From: Clostridiales bacterium
GTDB taxonomy: Bacteria > Bacillota > Clostridia > Saccharofermentanales > Saccharofermentanaceae
Direction of reading: 5' to 3'
Length of the DNA: 64,000 nucleotides
NCBI GenBank assembly: GCA_017620475.1
Contig: JAFZQI010000005.1
Span: forward strand, 1 to 64,000
Part shown: in pieces, positions 46,914 through 55,002 of the stretch
Layout: the number at the start of each line of letters is the position of its first letter
Numbering within the stretch: the first letter of the stretch is position 1
Notes under the pieces: model-generated
The model's database searches: none
Seen by the model: only the letters and a program-made list of their open reading frames with translations
What the model was told of the DNA's origin: nothing
Translations under genes and position numbers: made by a program

Positions 46914-48044
46914 TTATTTCGTGTCTTCCTTATCACATTTTACTTTCTGATCTACCGGGGTCAGAAGGAGGAAAAGCATAAAGAACAATGATACCGTGCC
47001 GTATGTCAGCCAGAACACACTATCCGTAAATGCACGGACCAGCAGAGCGATCAGGCATACAAGATACACAGGCTTTTTCCCTTTTATGGCAACATGTATG
47101 TTCCTAAGTACTAAACCCAAAACAAAAGCAAGACTAATAAGTCCGTTATTCGCGTGAATATTGATATAGCTGTTATGTGCGTTTCCCTGATATCGGCGCC
47201 AGGACAGTGTTTTATGTATATCCGGACCCAATACGATCGAAGTGACATCTGATGTTGCATGCTGAATATAATCTTCCCATAATTCCGTTCGCGAACTCTT
47301 CAGGCCGCGGTCGCGGAATATCTCTGAAACCATAGAACCGCCGAAAGCCTCAAGGATCGCATCTAAATTGATCACCATAACCGAAATGCCAACGATAACG
47401 ATGGGAATCACCACCGCTCGGAAATCACGTTTCTTCTTTTGATAGATGCAAAGCGTAATTCCTACAGCAAACAGCGTCGACGTAATGATTCCGCCTCTTC
47501 CTCTGGCAAGAAGACTCAATATCCATACAATAAGCGCAGGCCATAAAACCGTTTTCTTACCCTTGATCTCGGCGAGAGCATAGTACATGATCGTCGGGAA
47601 AAGCATATAAATCGAAACATAGTTTTCTGAAGCCGCTACATAGATCTGTCCGTAAAACCCGACGGTAAGAAACTTGAATACGACCAGAGCCGCATTGAGA
47701 AGGATAACGGGGATCAGAGCTTCGTGCTGAAACCTTTCGTTGATAAACAGAAAACAGATCAGGAACTGCATAACCATAAGGGCCAGAGGCTTTAATTCAA
47801 TTGAACCTACAAGAAAGTAATTTGCAATACCGGTAAGTACAAAAACAGAAAGGAACGCAAATGAAAGCTTCCGGAAAAGATGAATGTTAACGATCAAGGA
47901 TACGACAGAACCGAATAACAGCGCAGCATACCAGAATAATCTTACCGGCATGATCTCCGTCTGGGTCAGGAGAGCCATCGCAACAAAGTACGAGCATCCC
48001 GCCATAGTAATAGTTGCGTTTTTAACATTAAAGGAATCCGTCAT
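46914..48044 (-). CDS. O-antigen/capsule polymerase-like membrane protein (Wzy)
   Basis: About 376 residues, some ten to twelve membrane helices. The large external loop contains GNAHNSYINIHANNGLI, the motif region of the Wzy_C/O-antigen ligase family, preceded by SSRTELWEDYIQHA. It probably links flipped repeat units outside the membrane. The ATG at 48044 has GGAGATG upstream and overlaps the preceding stop as ATGA; the frame stays open to 48077 without a better site. Single Wzy-type gene of the window. Confidence 0.87.
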   Translation of the reverse strand: MTDSFNVKNATITMAGCSYFVAMALLTQTEIMPVRLFWYAALLFGSVVSLIVNIHLFRKLSFAFLSVFVLTGIANYFLVGSIELKPLALMVMQFLICFLFINERFQHEALIPVILLNAALVVFKFLTVGFYGQIYVAASENYVSIYMLFPTIMYYALAEIKGKKTVLWPALIVWILSLLARGRGGIITSTLFAVGITLCIYQKKKRDFRAVVIPIVIVGISVMVINLDAILEAFGGSMVSEIFRDRGLKSSRTELWEDYIQHATSDVTSIVLGPDIHKTLSWRRYQGNAHNSYINIHANNGLISLAFVLGLVLRNIHVAIKGKKPVYLVCLIALLVRAFTDSVFWLTYGTVSLFFMLFLLLTPVDQKVKCDKEDTK

Positions 48045-49183
48045 ACATTCATCTCCGATTTTACGCGGGAAAGGCATGTCTTAAACTCTTCTAAAGTCCC
48101 GGGCATCATTACTTTCCCTTTGTTCTCGTAGATATCCTTCAGCGATACAAAGAAACGATCCAGGGTTTCGTTATTCATATCGCTATGATCGATCATACGA
48201 TATAGAAGGATCACATACGGTTCCTGTCCTGTGATCATCTTCGGCGTGGAGACGGCCGTGCTGCCGCAGGAAATCAATACTTTATCGGCCATACGGTTCT
48301 TCATGCTGAGTATTTCAAACGGAAGCTCAAAATGCTCATAATAATGAAATCCCTGCTTCCTCTCCCCTTTGCTCCTCGGATGGCTTTTGATCAGAAGATC
48401 ATCCGCGCCGAACAAAGATCTCGTAAAGTCATATGTCTCCTTAAGTATCTGGAGATTGGCTTCATCGAAGTATTCATCCGCCAGTTCTTCAAGTATTACG
48501 GCACGTTCTGAAAGCACGGATCCCTCACCCGACGGGAATATCTCATCAAGAAGATCGCGCTGGCGATCCTCCGACCAGAAATAACGGACAGGATGAACAG
48601 CATATGGCGTATCGCCATTGATCTTTCGATATAGATCCGGACACATCAGATAACGGTCATGGTCAAAATCAAGCGCTTTCTTTCCGAAAAGCACTTTGCG
48701 AACTACACCGTCCATCTTTCTGGGAGTCAACGCACGATTACCGTAATAACTGCCTACACCATCATCAAAATAGAACACGTTGATGTCGTATTTCCTCTTG
48801 TAGCAGCTCATAATGTAAAGCCTTGGGATATATGCCCTGGAAGAAACGAACACATTTTTATATCGAATATTACCGGGAACGATCATATCTGCAATACGGT
48901 TCACATGCAGATAGCTTCTTGCAATCTGCAGATGATTCTTAATGCCGGATTCGCAGGAAATGTACATGTCATGGATCTTCTTTGAATCAATGATGCGAAC
49001 TTCTTCAAAGATGTGTTTTGCCTCAATTCTAGAAGCATATTCCTCAGCACCTTTAAACTGCGGATCGATATAAAGATCAGCGGCTTCTTTTCTATCAAGC
49101 ACCAAAGACAAAATCGAGAAAAGCTGGTATGTTGATGTGCAAAAATATGCAGAATCACGCGTAACCATTGAGCCTTTATCCAA
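48041..49183 (-). CDS. sialyltransferase-like glycosyltransferase
   Basis: 380 residues. It carries the three short motifs shared by bacterial CMP-sialic acid transferases (GT38/GT52 group): DDG at 140-142 in NVFYFDDGVGSYYG, HP at 268-269 in LLIKSHPRSK, and a Ser-Thr pair at 308-309 in ISCGSTAVSTPKM. The N-terminal FCTSTYQLFSIL also resembles those families. In a locus that makes a CMP-nonulosonate it is the obvious transferase. The start is a TTG at 49183 with GGAGGTG seven bases upstream; the next ATG (49168) has no such site. Cytoplasmic or membrane-associated, no helix seen. Confidence 0.8.
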   Translation of the reverse strand: MDKGSMVTRDSAYFCTSTYQLFSILSLVLDRKEAADLYIDPQFKGAEEYASRIEAKHIFEEVRIIDSKKIHDMYISCESGIKNHLQIARSYLHVNRIADMIVPGNIRYKNVFVSSRAYIPRLYIMSCYKRKYDINVFYFDDGVGSYYGNRALTPRKMDGVVRKVLFGKKALDFDHDRYLMCPDLYRKINGDTPYAVHPVRYFWSEDRQRDLLDEIFPSGEGSVLSERAVILEELADEYFDEANLQILKETYDFTRSLFGADDLLIKSHPRSKGERKQGFHYYEHFELPFEILSMKNRMADKVLISCGSTAVSTPKMITGQEPYVILLYRMIDHSDMNNETLDRFFVSLKDIYENKGKVMMPGTLEEFKTCLSRVKSEMNV

Positions 49184-50237
49184 TGGGATTCACCTCCCGA
49201 AGGATATCGATCGTATGCCGGATCCCGGTCTTTGCATCGAACATTCCCTTCCATCCGAGTTCTTCAAGACGACTACTATTCAAAGACGAATTCATCATAG
49301 GATTAAACGCCTTTTTCTCCTGCTCGCAAGGAATATCGGAAATCAAGTCAACACCGGAATAGTCAGTAATCATTTTCGCAAGATCAGCGATGCTTATGAT
49401 AGAAGAAGCATTCGAAATATTATACGCACATGCACTTTCTCCACAAAGAAGGATCTTCATAAGCGCCGAGGCACAATCCAGGCAGTAACAGTAACTGCGG
49501 ATCGAGGAGCCGGTGCTTTTCATAACGATATGATTTCCGGATACAGCTTCAAATGGCCAGGCCGAGGAAACACGAATATCTTTTCTTGTCGCCGTTGGCC
49601 CGTAAATATGCCCCGGACGCGCAATAACAGAATCGATCTGATACTCCTCCCGGTACGAAATACAAAGAGTCTCAGAAGCAAGTTTTCCGATCGAATAAGC
49701 ATTACGCGATCTCAGCGGATCCAAATAACCATACTGGGTTTCCGATGAAGGCTGATCCTGATCTTTGGTACCATATACCTCGGAACTGGAAACAAAGAGC
49801 AAACGCTTCACACCTTGCTTTCCGGTATAGTCAAGAAGAGCCTTTGTAGCCGAGAAATTACTGACCATGGTTTCAACGGGATTTCTTACGATCAAATCCG
49901 GAGAAGCCGGACTAGCTGCATGAATGATATAGTCAACCTTCGGAAAACCTGATGTGTCAGGCTTAGAACTATCGAAAAGCACCGGGTTCAGATCATCTCG
50001 GTCAAGCAGTTTCCCAAACCGCTCAGCCAGGCTATCAATCGTCCTTCCACACGCGAAAACACAGATACCTGCATCGTTTAGATCATTATACCGAAGGAGA
50101 AGATGGACAACCGCAGATCCGATCAGCCCTGTCGATCCGGTAATCAGTATGGAATGCCCACATATCGTCTTCAGTTCAGGAAGAACAGGAAGGACCATAT
50201 CAATATCACTTAGCCACTTCTTACTGTTATATAACAT
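49176..50237 (-). CDS. NAD-dependent epimerase/dehydratase next to TarI/LicD
   Basis: 353 residues. Extended SDR with ILITGSTGLIGSAVVHLLL (NAD loop at about residue 30), YIIHAASPASP, LLFVSSSEVYG and the active-site YSIGK (YxxxK). ARPGHIYGP is typical of the UDP-glucuronate decarboxylase-like branch. It begins 10 bases after the cytidylyltransferase and overlaps the sialyltransferase-like gene. It could prepare a sugar or sugar alcohol for the CDP-linked branch, but substrate is not readable. Confidence 0.82.
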   Translation of the reverse strand: MLYNSKKWLSDIDMVLPVLPELKTICGHSILITGSTGLIGSAVVHLLLRYNDLNDAGICVFACGRTIDSLAERFGKLLDRDDLNPVLFDSSKPDTSGFPKVDYIIHAASPASPDLIVRNPVETMVSNFSATKALLDYTGKQGVKRLLFVSSSEVYGTKDQDQPSSETQYGYLDPLRSRNAYSIGKLASETLCISYREEYQIDSVIARPGHIYGPTATRKDIRVSSAWPFEAVSGNHIVMKSTGSSIRSYCYCLDCASALMKILLCGESACAYNISNASSIISIADLAKMITDYSGVDLISDIPCEQEKKAFNPMMNSSLNSSRLEELGWKGMFDAKTGIRHTIDILREVNPIG

Positions 50238-50247
50238 GAATCACCTA

Positions 50248-50961
50248 TTATTTCAGCCAATCCGATCTCGATGCGGCAAGCAAAGCCTTGAAGATATCAA
50301 GATCTTCAACTGTAGTAAGTTTGATATTCTTCTCGGAACCGGAAGAAAAATACACTTGTTTTCCCATTTCGATCATCAGCGTGCAGGACGCAATAGAATT
50401 CGCGATGCCGGCCTTGATCGCTTCACGATGCAGATCACAGATCTCGCCGATATGAAATGCCTGTGGTGTCTGCGTTCTTTTCAGTTCGTCACGAGGATAG
50501 GTGCCGGTAGATACTTCACCATCCCGTGTCTGAAGCATTGCCTCCGCACAAGGGATAACGGTAATCGCATTACCCTTCTCTTTTGCGACACGAATGTTGT
50601 CTGAAATTATCTCCGAAGATACCATCGGACGGATGGCATCGTGAATCAGAACCAGATCATCTTTATCATAGATCTTCTCCAATTCAAATACGCCATTACG
50701 GATGGACTCCTGTCCATTCTTACCACCGGTCACGATCGTACGCAATTTCGTGATATTGAACTGTTTGGCATATGCATCCAGAACCTGCTGCCAACCATCG
50801 ATACAAACAACGGCGATCGCATCGATCTGCGGATGATGCTCGAATGCTTCAAGCGTATAGATGATGACCGGTCTCTCATTCACCGTGAGAAACTGTTTTG
50901 GGACATCCTGATGCATTCTGTTTCCCGATCCGCCGGCTATAATTAATGCTATGTTCGACAT
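50248..50961 (-). CDS. IspD/TarI-family cytidylyltransferase
   Basis: 237 residues. The nucleotide loop is LIIAGGSGNRMHQDVPKQFL, followed by GGKNGQESIRNGV, VLIHDAIRPMVS and PRDELKRTQTPQAF. This fits both IspD (isoprenoid pathway) and TarI (ribitol-5-phosphate cytidylyltransferase). Being placed next to LicD and an SDR in a glycan operon strongly favours a CDP-alditol role over isoprenoid synthesis. The housekeeping ispD would then lie elsewhere. It starts with a clear ATG 20 bases downstream of licD. Confidence 0.88.
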   Translation of the reverse strand: MSNIALIIAGGSGNRMHQDVPKQFLTVNERPVIIYTLEAFEHHPQIDAIAVVCIDGWQQVLDAYAKQFNITKLRTIVTGGKNGQESIRNGVFELEKIYDKDDLVLIHDAIRPMVSSEIISDNIRVAKEKGNAITVIPCAEAMLQTRDGEVSTGTYPRDELKRTQTPQAFHIGEICDLHREAIKAGIANSIASCTLMIEMGKQVYFSSGSEKNIKLTTVEDLDIFKALLAASRSDWLK

Positions 50962-50981
50962 ACTTTACTCCATTACTATGG

Positions 50982-51863
50982 TTACAAAACGATCTTACAG
51001 GCGAAATGCTTCTCCCTCTTATCTTCCGGAGGGATAGACATATAATCTCTGTACAGATTCGTCAGGTATTCGTGATAGTGCTCCGGGATCGTTACGGTCA
51101 TCCCTTCGAACTCTCCTTCAGACAAAACGGCGAAAACCTCATAGGGCAATATCTCACGTTTGTAACTGATAGCCGAAGGGACGGCAAGCCATCCGGTTTT
51201 CTTCGAATACCTTCCCAGTTTATCACATTTTGTCAAATAAAACCTCATTCCGCCGAAGTGCGCAAAGAAGCATCCCAGGCGTCTTCTCATGCCATAATAT
51301 TTCTTGACTTCTTTGCTGGAACGGCACTTTTCAAGAATGACTGGCGAAGGATATTTATAATCGATGCAGACACTTGCCGCCTTGAAGGCTAAATCATAGA
51401 AAAATGCCCTTATATTTCTTTTGAATCCGGGAGCAGGAACATTCTCGATAATGAAAATATCGATGAACAGCTGATTGTGCTTCGAAAGGCCGGCGTATGG
51501 CAGTTCTACCAATGTTGTCCCCTTTTTAAATACTTTAGGCTGTTTGTTATAGTAGTCCGGATCCAGAGGATTGATCAGCTCGTAGCGGTCCGGATATTCC
51601 TGAGGAAACACCGCTGCGAATTTCTCATATTCTTCTCGAAGCATCATAATATCGATATCATCGTCCCAGGGAATAAAACCTTTATGCCGTACTGCACCAA
51701 GCAAAGTACCGCCGCTGAGCATGTATTTGATACCGTGCTTATCACATACACTGCGGATATCGACAAACATCTCAAGAAGAGCATCATGAAGCTTTTGGAT
51801 CATATCGGGATCCATCTCGAACTCTTTAAAGTATGTTGAGTAGATATGTTTACTTGATTCCAT
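50982..51863 (-). CDS. LicD-family phosphotransferase
   Basis: About 293 residues. LicD proteins transfer phosphocholine or alditol phosphates from CDP carriers to glycans. The signature YMLSGGTLLGAVRHKGFIPWDDDIDIMMLREEY is present, with the metal-binding DDDID. The start ATG at 51863 has AGGTGG five bases upstream; an in-frame TTG at 51884 is weaker. The adjacent TarI-like cytidylyltransferase would supply the CDP-linked donor. No choline uptake or kinase genes are here, so an alditol such as ribitol is favoured (inference). Confidence 0.9.
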   Translation of the reverse strand: MESSKHIYSTYFKEFEMDPDMIQKLHDALLEMFVDIRSVCDKHGIKYMLSGGTLLGAVRHKGFIPWDDDIDIMMLREEYEKFAAVFPQEYPDRYELINPLDPDYYNKQPKVFKKGTTLVELPYAGLSKHNQLFIDIFIIENVPAPGFKRNIRAFFYDLAFKAASVCIDYKYPSPVILEKCRSSKEVKKYYGMRRRLGCFFAHFGGMRFYLTKCDKLGRYSKKTGWLAVPSAISYKREILPYEVFAVLSEGEFEGMTVTIPEHYHEYLTNLYRDYMSIPPEDKREKHFACKIVL

Positions 51864-51884
51864 CTTCCACCTATTCAATCTCAA

Positions 51885-52703
51885 TTATCGATGTAGCATT
51901 TTCTTGAACACGAATCCGCGGAGTTTTCCGGGCATCATGGCAACAATAAACTGAATTATGATCGTCTTCCAATAATCATAAGAACTGATATACCCTGTAG
52001 CCCGTACTTTACGCCTGCCTTCTCGATATTTCTTAAAATAGCTCCACCCTCCCCGGCGTTCATACATACCCTGTCCGATTCTTGCAAACACGAGCGCTTC
52101 TCTATCATTTGCACAGACGGCACCGCTCTTGATCATCCGTACCCACAAATAAGTATCTTCCATTAACGGGCACGATTCATAATTTCCGGCTTTAAGTACG
52201 GCTTCTTTTCTGTACATCACTGTCATGTGATTGAAAGCGTCTCTCTTCTTCTGGTATTCCTTGATTTCTTTATCCGTGGCAGGAACAGATCTGCGGGCAA
52301 CGATCGTATCGGGAGAAGTTTCAAATTCATCGATCTGAGAGCCGTAGATATCTAAACCGGGCTCTTCTTCAAAAGCCTTAAGCTGTCTTTCGAAACGGTC
52401 TTTCCTGCAGATATCGTCCGTGTCCATTCTCGCAATAAGATCATAGGAACATTGTGGGATTCCTTCTTTCAAGGCAAGTCCTAGTCCCTGATTCTTCGGA
52501 AGAGGTATACGTTTGATCAGTCCGGGATGATCTTTTTCATATTCGTCCAGTAATGCATACAGGGCATCAGTCAGTGGTCCGTCTTCAACAATGACCCATT
52601 CATCGGCAGGATGCGTTTGCGCCAAAAGACTATCAAAACATGAACGGGCAAATTCCGGTTTTTCCTTACTGTATATGGACATAAGAACACTGAACTGCTG
52701 CAT
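51885..52703 (-). CDS. GT2-family glycosyltransferase
   Basis: 272 residues. The GT-A fold is shown by SVLMSIYSKEKPEFARSCFDSLLAQ, VIVEDGPLTD, NQGLGLALKEGI and the metal motif LIARMDTDDICRKDRF, then EDTYLWVRM. There is one weak C-terminal hydrophobic stretch. It would add a sugar to the lipid-linked chain in the cytoplasm. It overlaps the phosphoglycosyl transferase gene by one base, so likely acts early in repeat-unit assembly. Confidence 0.9.
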   Translation of the reverse strand: MQQFSVLMSIYSKEKPEFARSCFDSLLAQTHPADEWVIVEDGPLTDALYALLDEYEKDHPGLIKRIPLPKNQGLGLALKEGIPQCSYDLIARMDTDDICRKDRFERQLKAFEEEPGLDIYGSQIDEFETSPDTIVARRSVPATDKEIKEYQKKRDAFNHMTVMYRKEAVLKAGNYESCPLMEDTYLWVRMIKSGAVCANDREALVFARIGQGMYERRGGWSYFKKYREGRRKVRATGYISSYDYWKTIIIQFIVAMMPGKLRGFVFKKMLHR

Positions 52704-53395
52704 TAGTAGTCCTTTCCGGCAACAGCTGCAAGTGTGCGGAACATCGTTGCGATATCCCTTGCCCAGCTGAATTCTTTGACGCTTTTAAGGTTCCACTTCA
52801 TTTTTTCAGGTAAAACGCGCTCAATATAGACTTTGTCCACATCATCTGCCGCATCAAGAAGCTTATCTTCATCCTTATATCGGATAGAGGCCTCACTGGT
52901 TATTCCTGCAGGAAGCAGCAACGTGGCATAGTATTCCGGAAGATATTGGACAATATATTTCGGCACTTCGGGTCTTGTCCCGACAAAACTCATGTTCCCT
53001 GATAGCACATCGAAAAGCTGAGGAAGCTCATCAAGACGGACCTTTCTTAATTTCGAACCGATCTTCGTTATACGGCTGTCATTTCCAACAGTTACTGCAG
53101 TGCCGATTTTCTCAGCCCGATCGACCATTGTTCTGAATTTGTGAATGCGATATATCTTACCATAACGCGTCATTCTTTCCTGCAGGTAAAAAACCGGACC
53201 TTTACTGTCGATCTTAATAAGAACAGCAATGATGATCATTGGTATGCATAATAGAATAAGGAGGATCAACGCAGCAAGAAAATCAGTCACCCGCTTAAGC
53301 AAAAGCTGAAATTGCTTTTGCTTAAGTGAATCATAGTAGGGTTTTACTTCCGGAGTCTGAAGCAGATCCGGAAGATCGCTCCATTTTCTTAGCAT
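52703..53395 (-). CDS. undecaprenyl-phosphate sugar phosphotransferase (initiating)
   Basis: About 230 residues. One N-terminal membrane helix (FLAALILLILLCIPMIIIAVLI) is followed by the bacterial sugar transferase core: GPVFYLQERMTRYGKIYRIHKFRTM, LRKVRLDELPQLFDVLSGNMSFVGTRPEVP. It places the first sugar-1-phosphate on undecaprenyl phosphate at the inner membrane face. The ATG at 53395 overlaps the aminotransferase by seven bases. The preceding aminotransferase suggests the first sugar is a 4-amino-6-deoxy sugar such as a bacillosamine derivative (inference). Confidence 0.93.
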   Translation of the reverse strand: MLRKWSDLPDLLQTPEVKPYYDSLKQKQFQLLLKRVTDFLAALILLILLCIPMIIIAVLIKIDSKGPVFYLQERMTRYGKIYRIHKFRTMVDRAEKIGTAVTVGNDSRITKIGSKLRKVRLDELPQLFDVLSGNMSFVGTRPEVPKYIVQYLPEYYATLLLPAGITSEASIRYKDEDKLLDAADDVDKVYIERVLPEKMKWNLKSVKEFSWARDIATMFRTLAAVAGKDY

Positions 53396-54714
53396 GTAGT
53401 CATGTCCTTCATTACAGATTTTAAAGAAGCGCAAATATATTCCACATCCTCTTCTGTTAACAGAGTGTGCAACGGTAAAGTAATCAGATTCTTGTAATAA
53501 TCGAAAGAATTGGGATAATCTTCGATTCGGGCTCCGAGATCGCGATATGCGGTCATCATCGGTAGCGGCTTATAGTGCACATTTGTCGTCACGCCAAGTT
53601 CGGCAAGCCTCGTGATGATTTCATTTCTTTCTTCTTCGCCGATACCGGGAATGCGCATCAGGTAAAGATGGTTACTGCTGTCAATACCGTCAACATGGTG
53701 AATAAGATGGGAGATCCCAAGACCTTCGCAGGTCTCATCGTATTTACAGATGATCGATGCTCTTTTTTCAAGAAGAACGGGATAACGGTCAAGCTGGCGC
53801 AGGCCGATCGCCGCCATCACATCCGTCATATTACATTTATACCAGGGTCCGATGATGTCGTATTCCCAGGCGCCCACTTTCGTTTTAGAAAGCGCATCTT
53901 TATTCTGACCGTGAAGACTCAGAAGCTGGAAGAAACGATATATCTCCTCATTATCAATACCCGGAATAGGTTTCCATGTTGCGGCTCCGCCTTCTGCCGT
54001 CGTGAAATTCTTTACGGCATGGAAACTGAACCCCGTGAAATCGGCAATCGCTCCGCAGTATTTCTTCTCTCCATGAAAAAGACGGCTTCCGCCGAGTCCA
54101 TGCGCGCAATCAGAAACCACGGCGATACGTCCAAGGCTCTTCTGAATACGGCTCGAAAAGTCTCCCAGAGGCGTTCCGTCCGGTTCTTTTGCCTGGAAAA
54201 GATCACGTTTCTTCTCAACGATGGAGAAGACTTTCTCATAATCGCAGACGATACCCGCCAGATCTACACAGACGATGGCTTTCGTCTTCGATGAAACCGC
54301 GTCTTCGAGTTTATCGTAATCCATTTCCGGCATGCGCGTTTTCAGATTGCCGTCTTTTACAATATCGACAAAGCGAACCGTCGCTCCACAATGGATCGCC
54401 GCAGAAGCCGTAGCCGTGTACGTATAAGCAGGAACGATCACCTCATCGCCGTGACCGATTCCGAGGATACGAAGATTCAGTTCTTCCGAGGCGGTTGCAG
54501 AACTCAGACAAGCTACCCTGTTGGACCATCTCGGGATATCCGATTCGGTATCCACATCGACACGTCCGGTCTCAATATAAGCCGCTAGCCTTCTTTCAAG
54601 CAGTTTAGTCCTGGGGCCCGTCGTGATCCATCCGGAACGAAGCGCATCGCACACTTCACTGATCTCCGCTTCACTAATATCCGGCGGACTGAATTTTATA
54701 AATCGTTTTTCCAT
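53389..54714 (-). CDS. DegT/DnrJ-family sugar aminotransferase
   Basis: 441 residues, longer than the usual 380 because of an insert near residues 60-70 and 175-195. PLP features are present: CLSSATASEELNLRIL, VIVPAYTYTATASAAIH, VVSDCAHGLGG and the Lys in FSFHAVKNFTTAEGG. C-terminal VHYKPLPMMTAYRDLG is common in the family. First gene of the 18-gene operon, just behind the promoter at 54762. Its start is the ATG at 54714, with an in-frame TTG nine bases earlier. It probably makes the amino sugar used by the initiating transferase next to it. Confidence 0.9.
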   Translation of the reverse strand: MEKRFIKFSPPDISEAEISEVCDALRSGWITTGPRTKLLERRLAAYIETGRVDVDTESDIPRWSNRVACLSSATASEELNLRILGIGHGDEVIVPAYTYTATASAAIHCGATVRFVDIVKDGNLKTRMPEMDYDKLEDAVSSKTKAIVCVDLAGIVCDYEKVFSIVEKKRDLFQAKEPDGTPLGDFSSRIQKSLGRIAVVSDCAHGLGGSRLFHGEKKYCGAIADFTGFSFHAVKNFTTAEGGAATWKPIPGIDNEEIYRFFQLLSLHGQNKDALSKTKVGAWEYDIIGPWYKCNMTDVMAAIGLRQLDRYPVLLEKRASIICKYDETCEGLGISHLIHHVDGIDSSNHLYLMRIPGIGEEERNEIITRLAELGVTTNVHYKPLPMMTAYRDLGARIEDYPNSFDYYKNLITLPLHTLLTEEDVEYICASLKSVMKDMTTC

Positions 54715-54761
54715 ATATATCAAGCTTTCCGCTCTTAAATTCGTTATTTCGTTCTTTTACT

Positions 54762-54790
54762 ATTATACACATCCTCTACTTAAATGTGTA
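54762..54790 (-). promoter_or_regulatory. promoter of the long glycan operon with overlapping inverted repeat
   Basis: Minus-strand -35 TACACA (four of six), 17-base spacer, perfect -10 TATAAT. The 7-base arms TACACAT (54766-54772) and ATGTGTA (54784-54790), 11 bases apart, form an inverted repeat that covers the -35 box and touches the -10 box, so a repressor or other regulator could act here. Confidence 0.55.
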
Positions 54791-54796
54791 TTTGCT

Positions 54797-54831
54797 TAAA
54801 AAACAATAAAATCACCCTTAATCGGGTGATT
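54797..54831 (-). terminator. terminator of tRNA-Leu
   Basis: Minus-strand AATCACCC and GGGTGATT pair around a six-base loop and are followed by TTATTGTTTTTT. It lies about 20 bases after the tRNA end and upstream of the glycan operon promoter. Confidence 0.8.
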
Positions 54832-54851
54832 CTATTGCACTTTAACAAATG

Positions 54852-54936
54852 TGGTGGGGCTGATGGGACTTGAACCCATACGATTTAAGGTCGGCAGATT
54901 TTGAGTCTGCTGCGTCTGCCATTCCGCCACAACCCC
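54852..54936 (-). tRNA. tRNA-Leu (anticodon CAA)
   Basis: 85 bases with encoded CCA. The acceptor arm is GGGGTTG with CAGCCCC, the anticodon loop is CTCAAAA on a five-pair stem (GCAGA/TCTGC), and there is a long variable arm as expected for a class II tRNA. Anticodon CAA reads UUG. Confidence 0.95.
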
Positions 54937-54951
54937 TTCTTGACGGGAAAT

Positions 54952-54980
54952 ATATTAGCATACACTAAAAATCGTGTCAA
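54952..54980 (-). promoter_or_regulatory. promoter of tRNA-Leu
   Basis: Minus-strand perfect -35 TTGACA, 17-base spacer, -10 TAATAT preceded by TGC (extended -10 element). It lies just upstream of the tRNA 5' end and just downstream of the stop codon of the secreted-protein gene at 55003. Confidence 0.75.
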
Positions 54981-55002
54981 ACCAGCCAATACCGACCTAA
55001 GA

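Noticed and set aside
50248..50961. Housekeeping ispD of the isoprenoid pathway
   Set aside because: The gene sits between LicD and an SDR inside a glycan operon with no isoprenoid genes; TarI-like use is more likely, although sequence alone does not exclude IspD.
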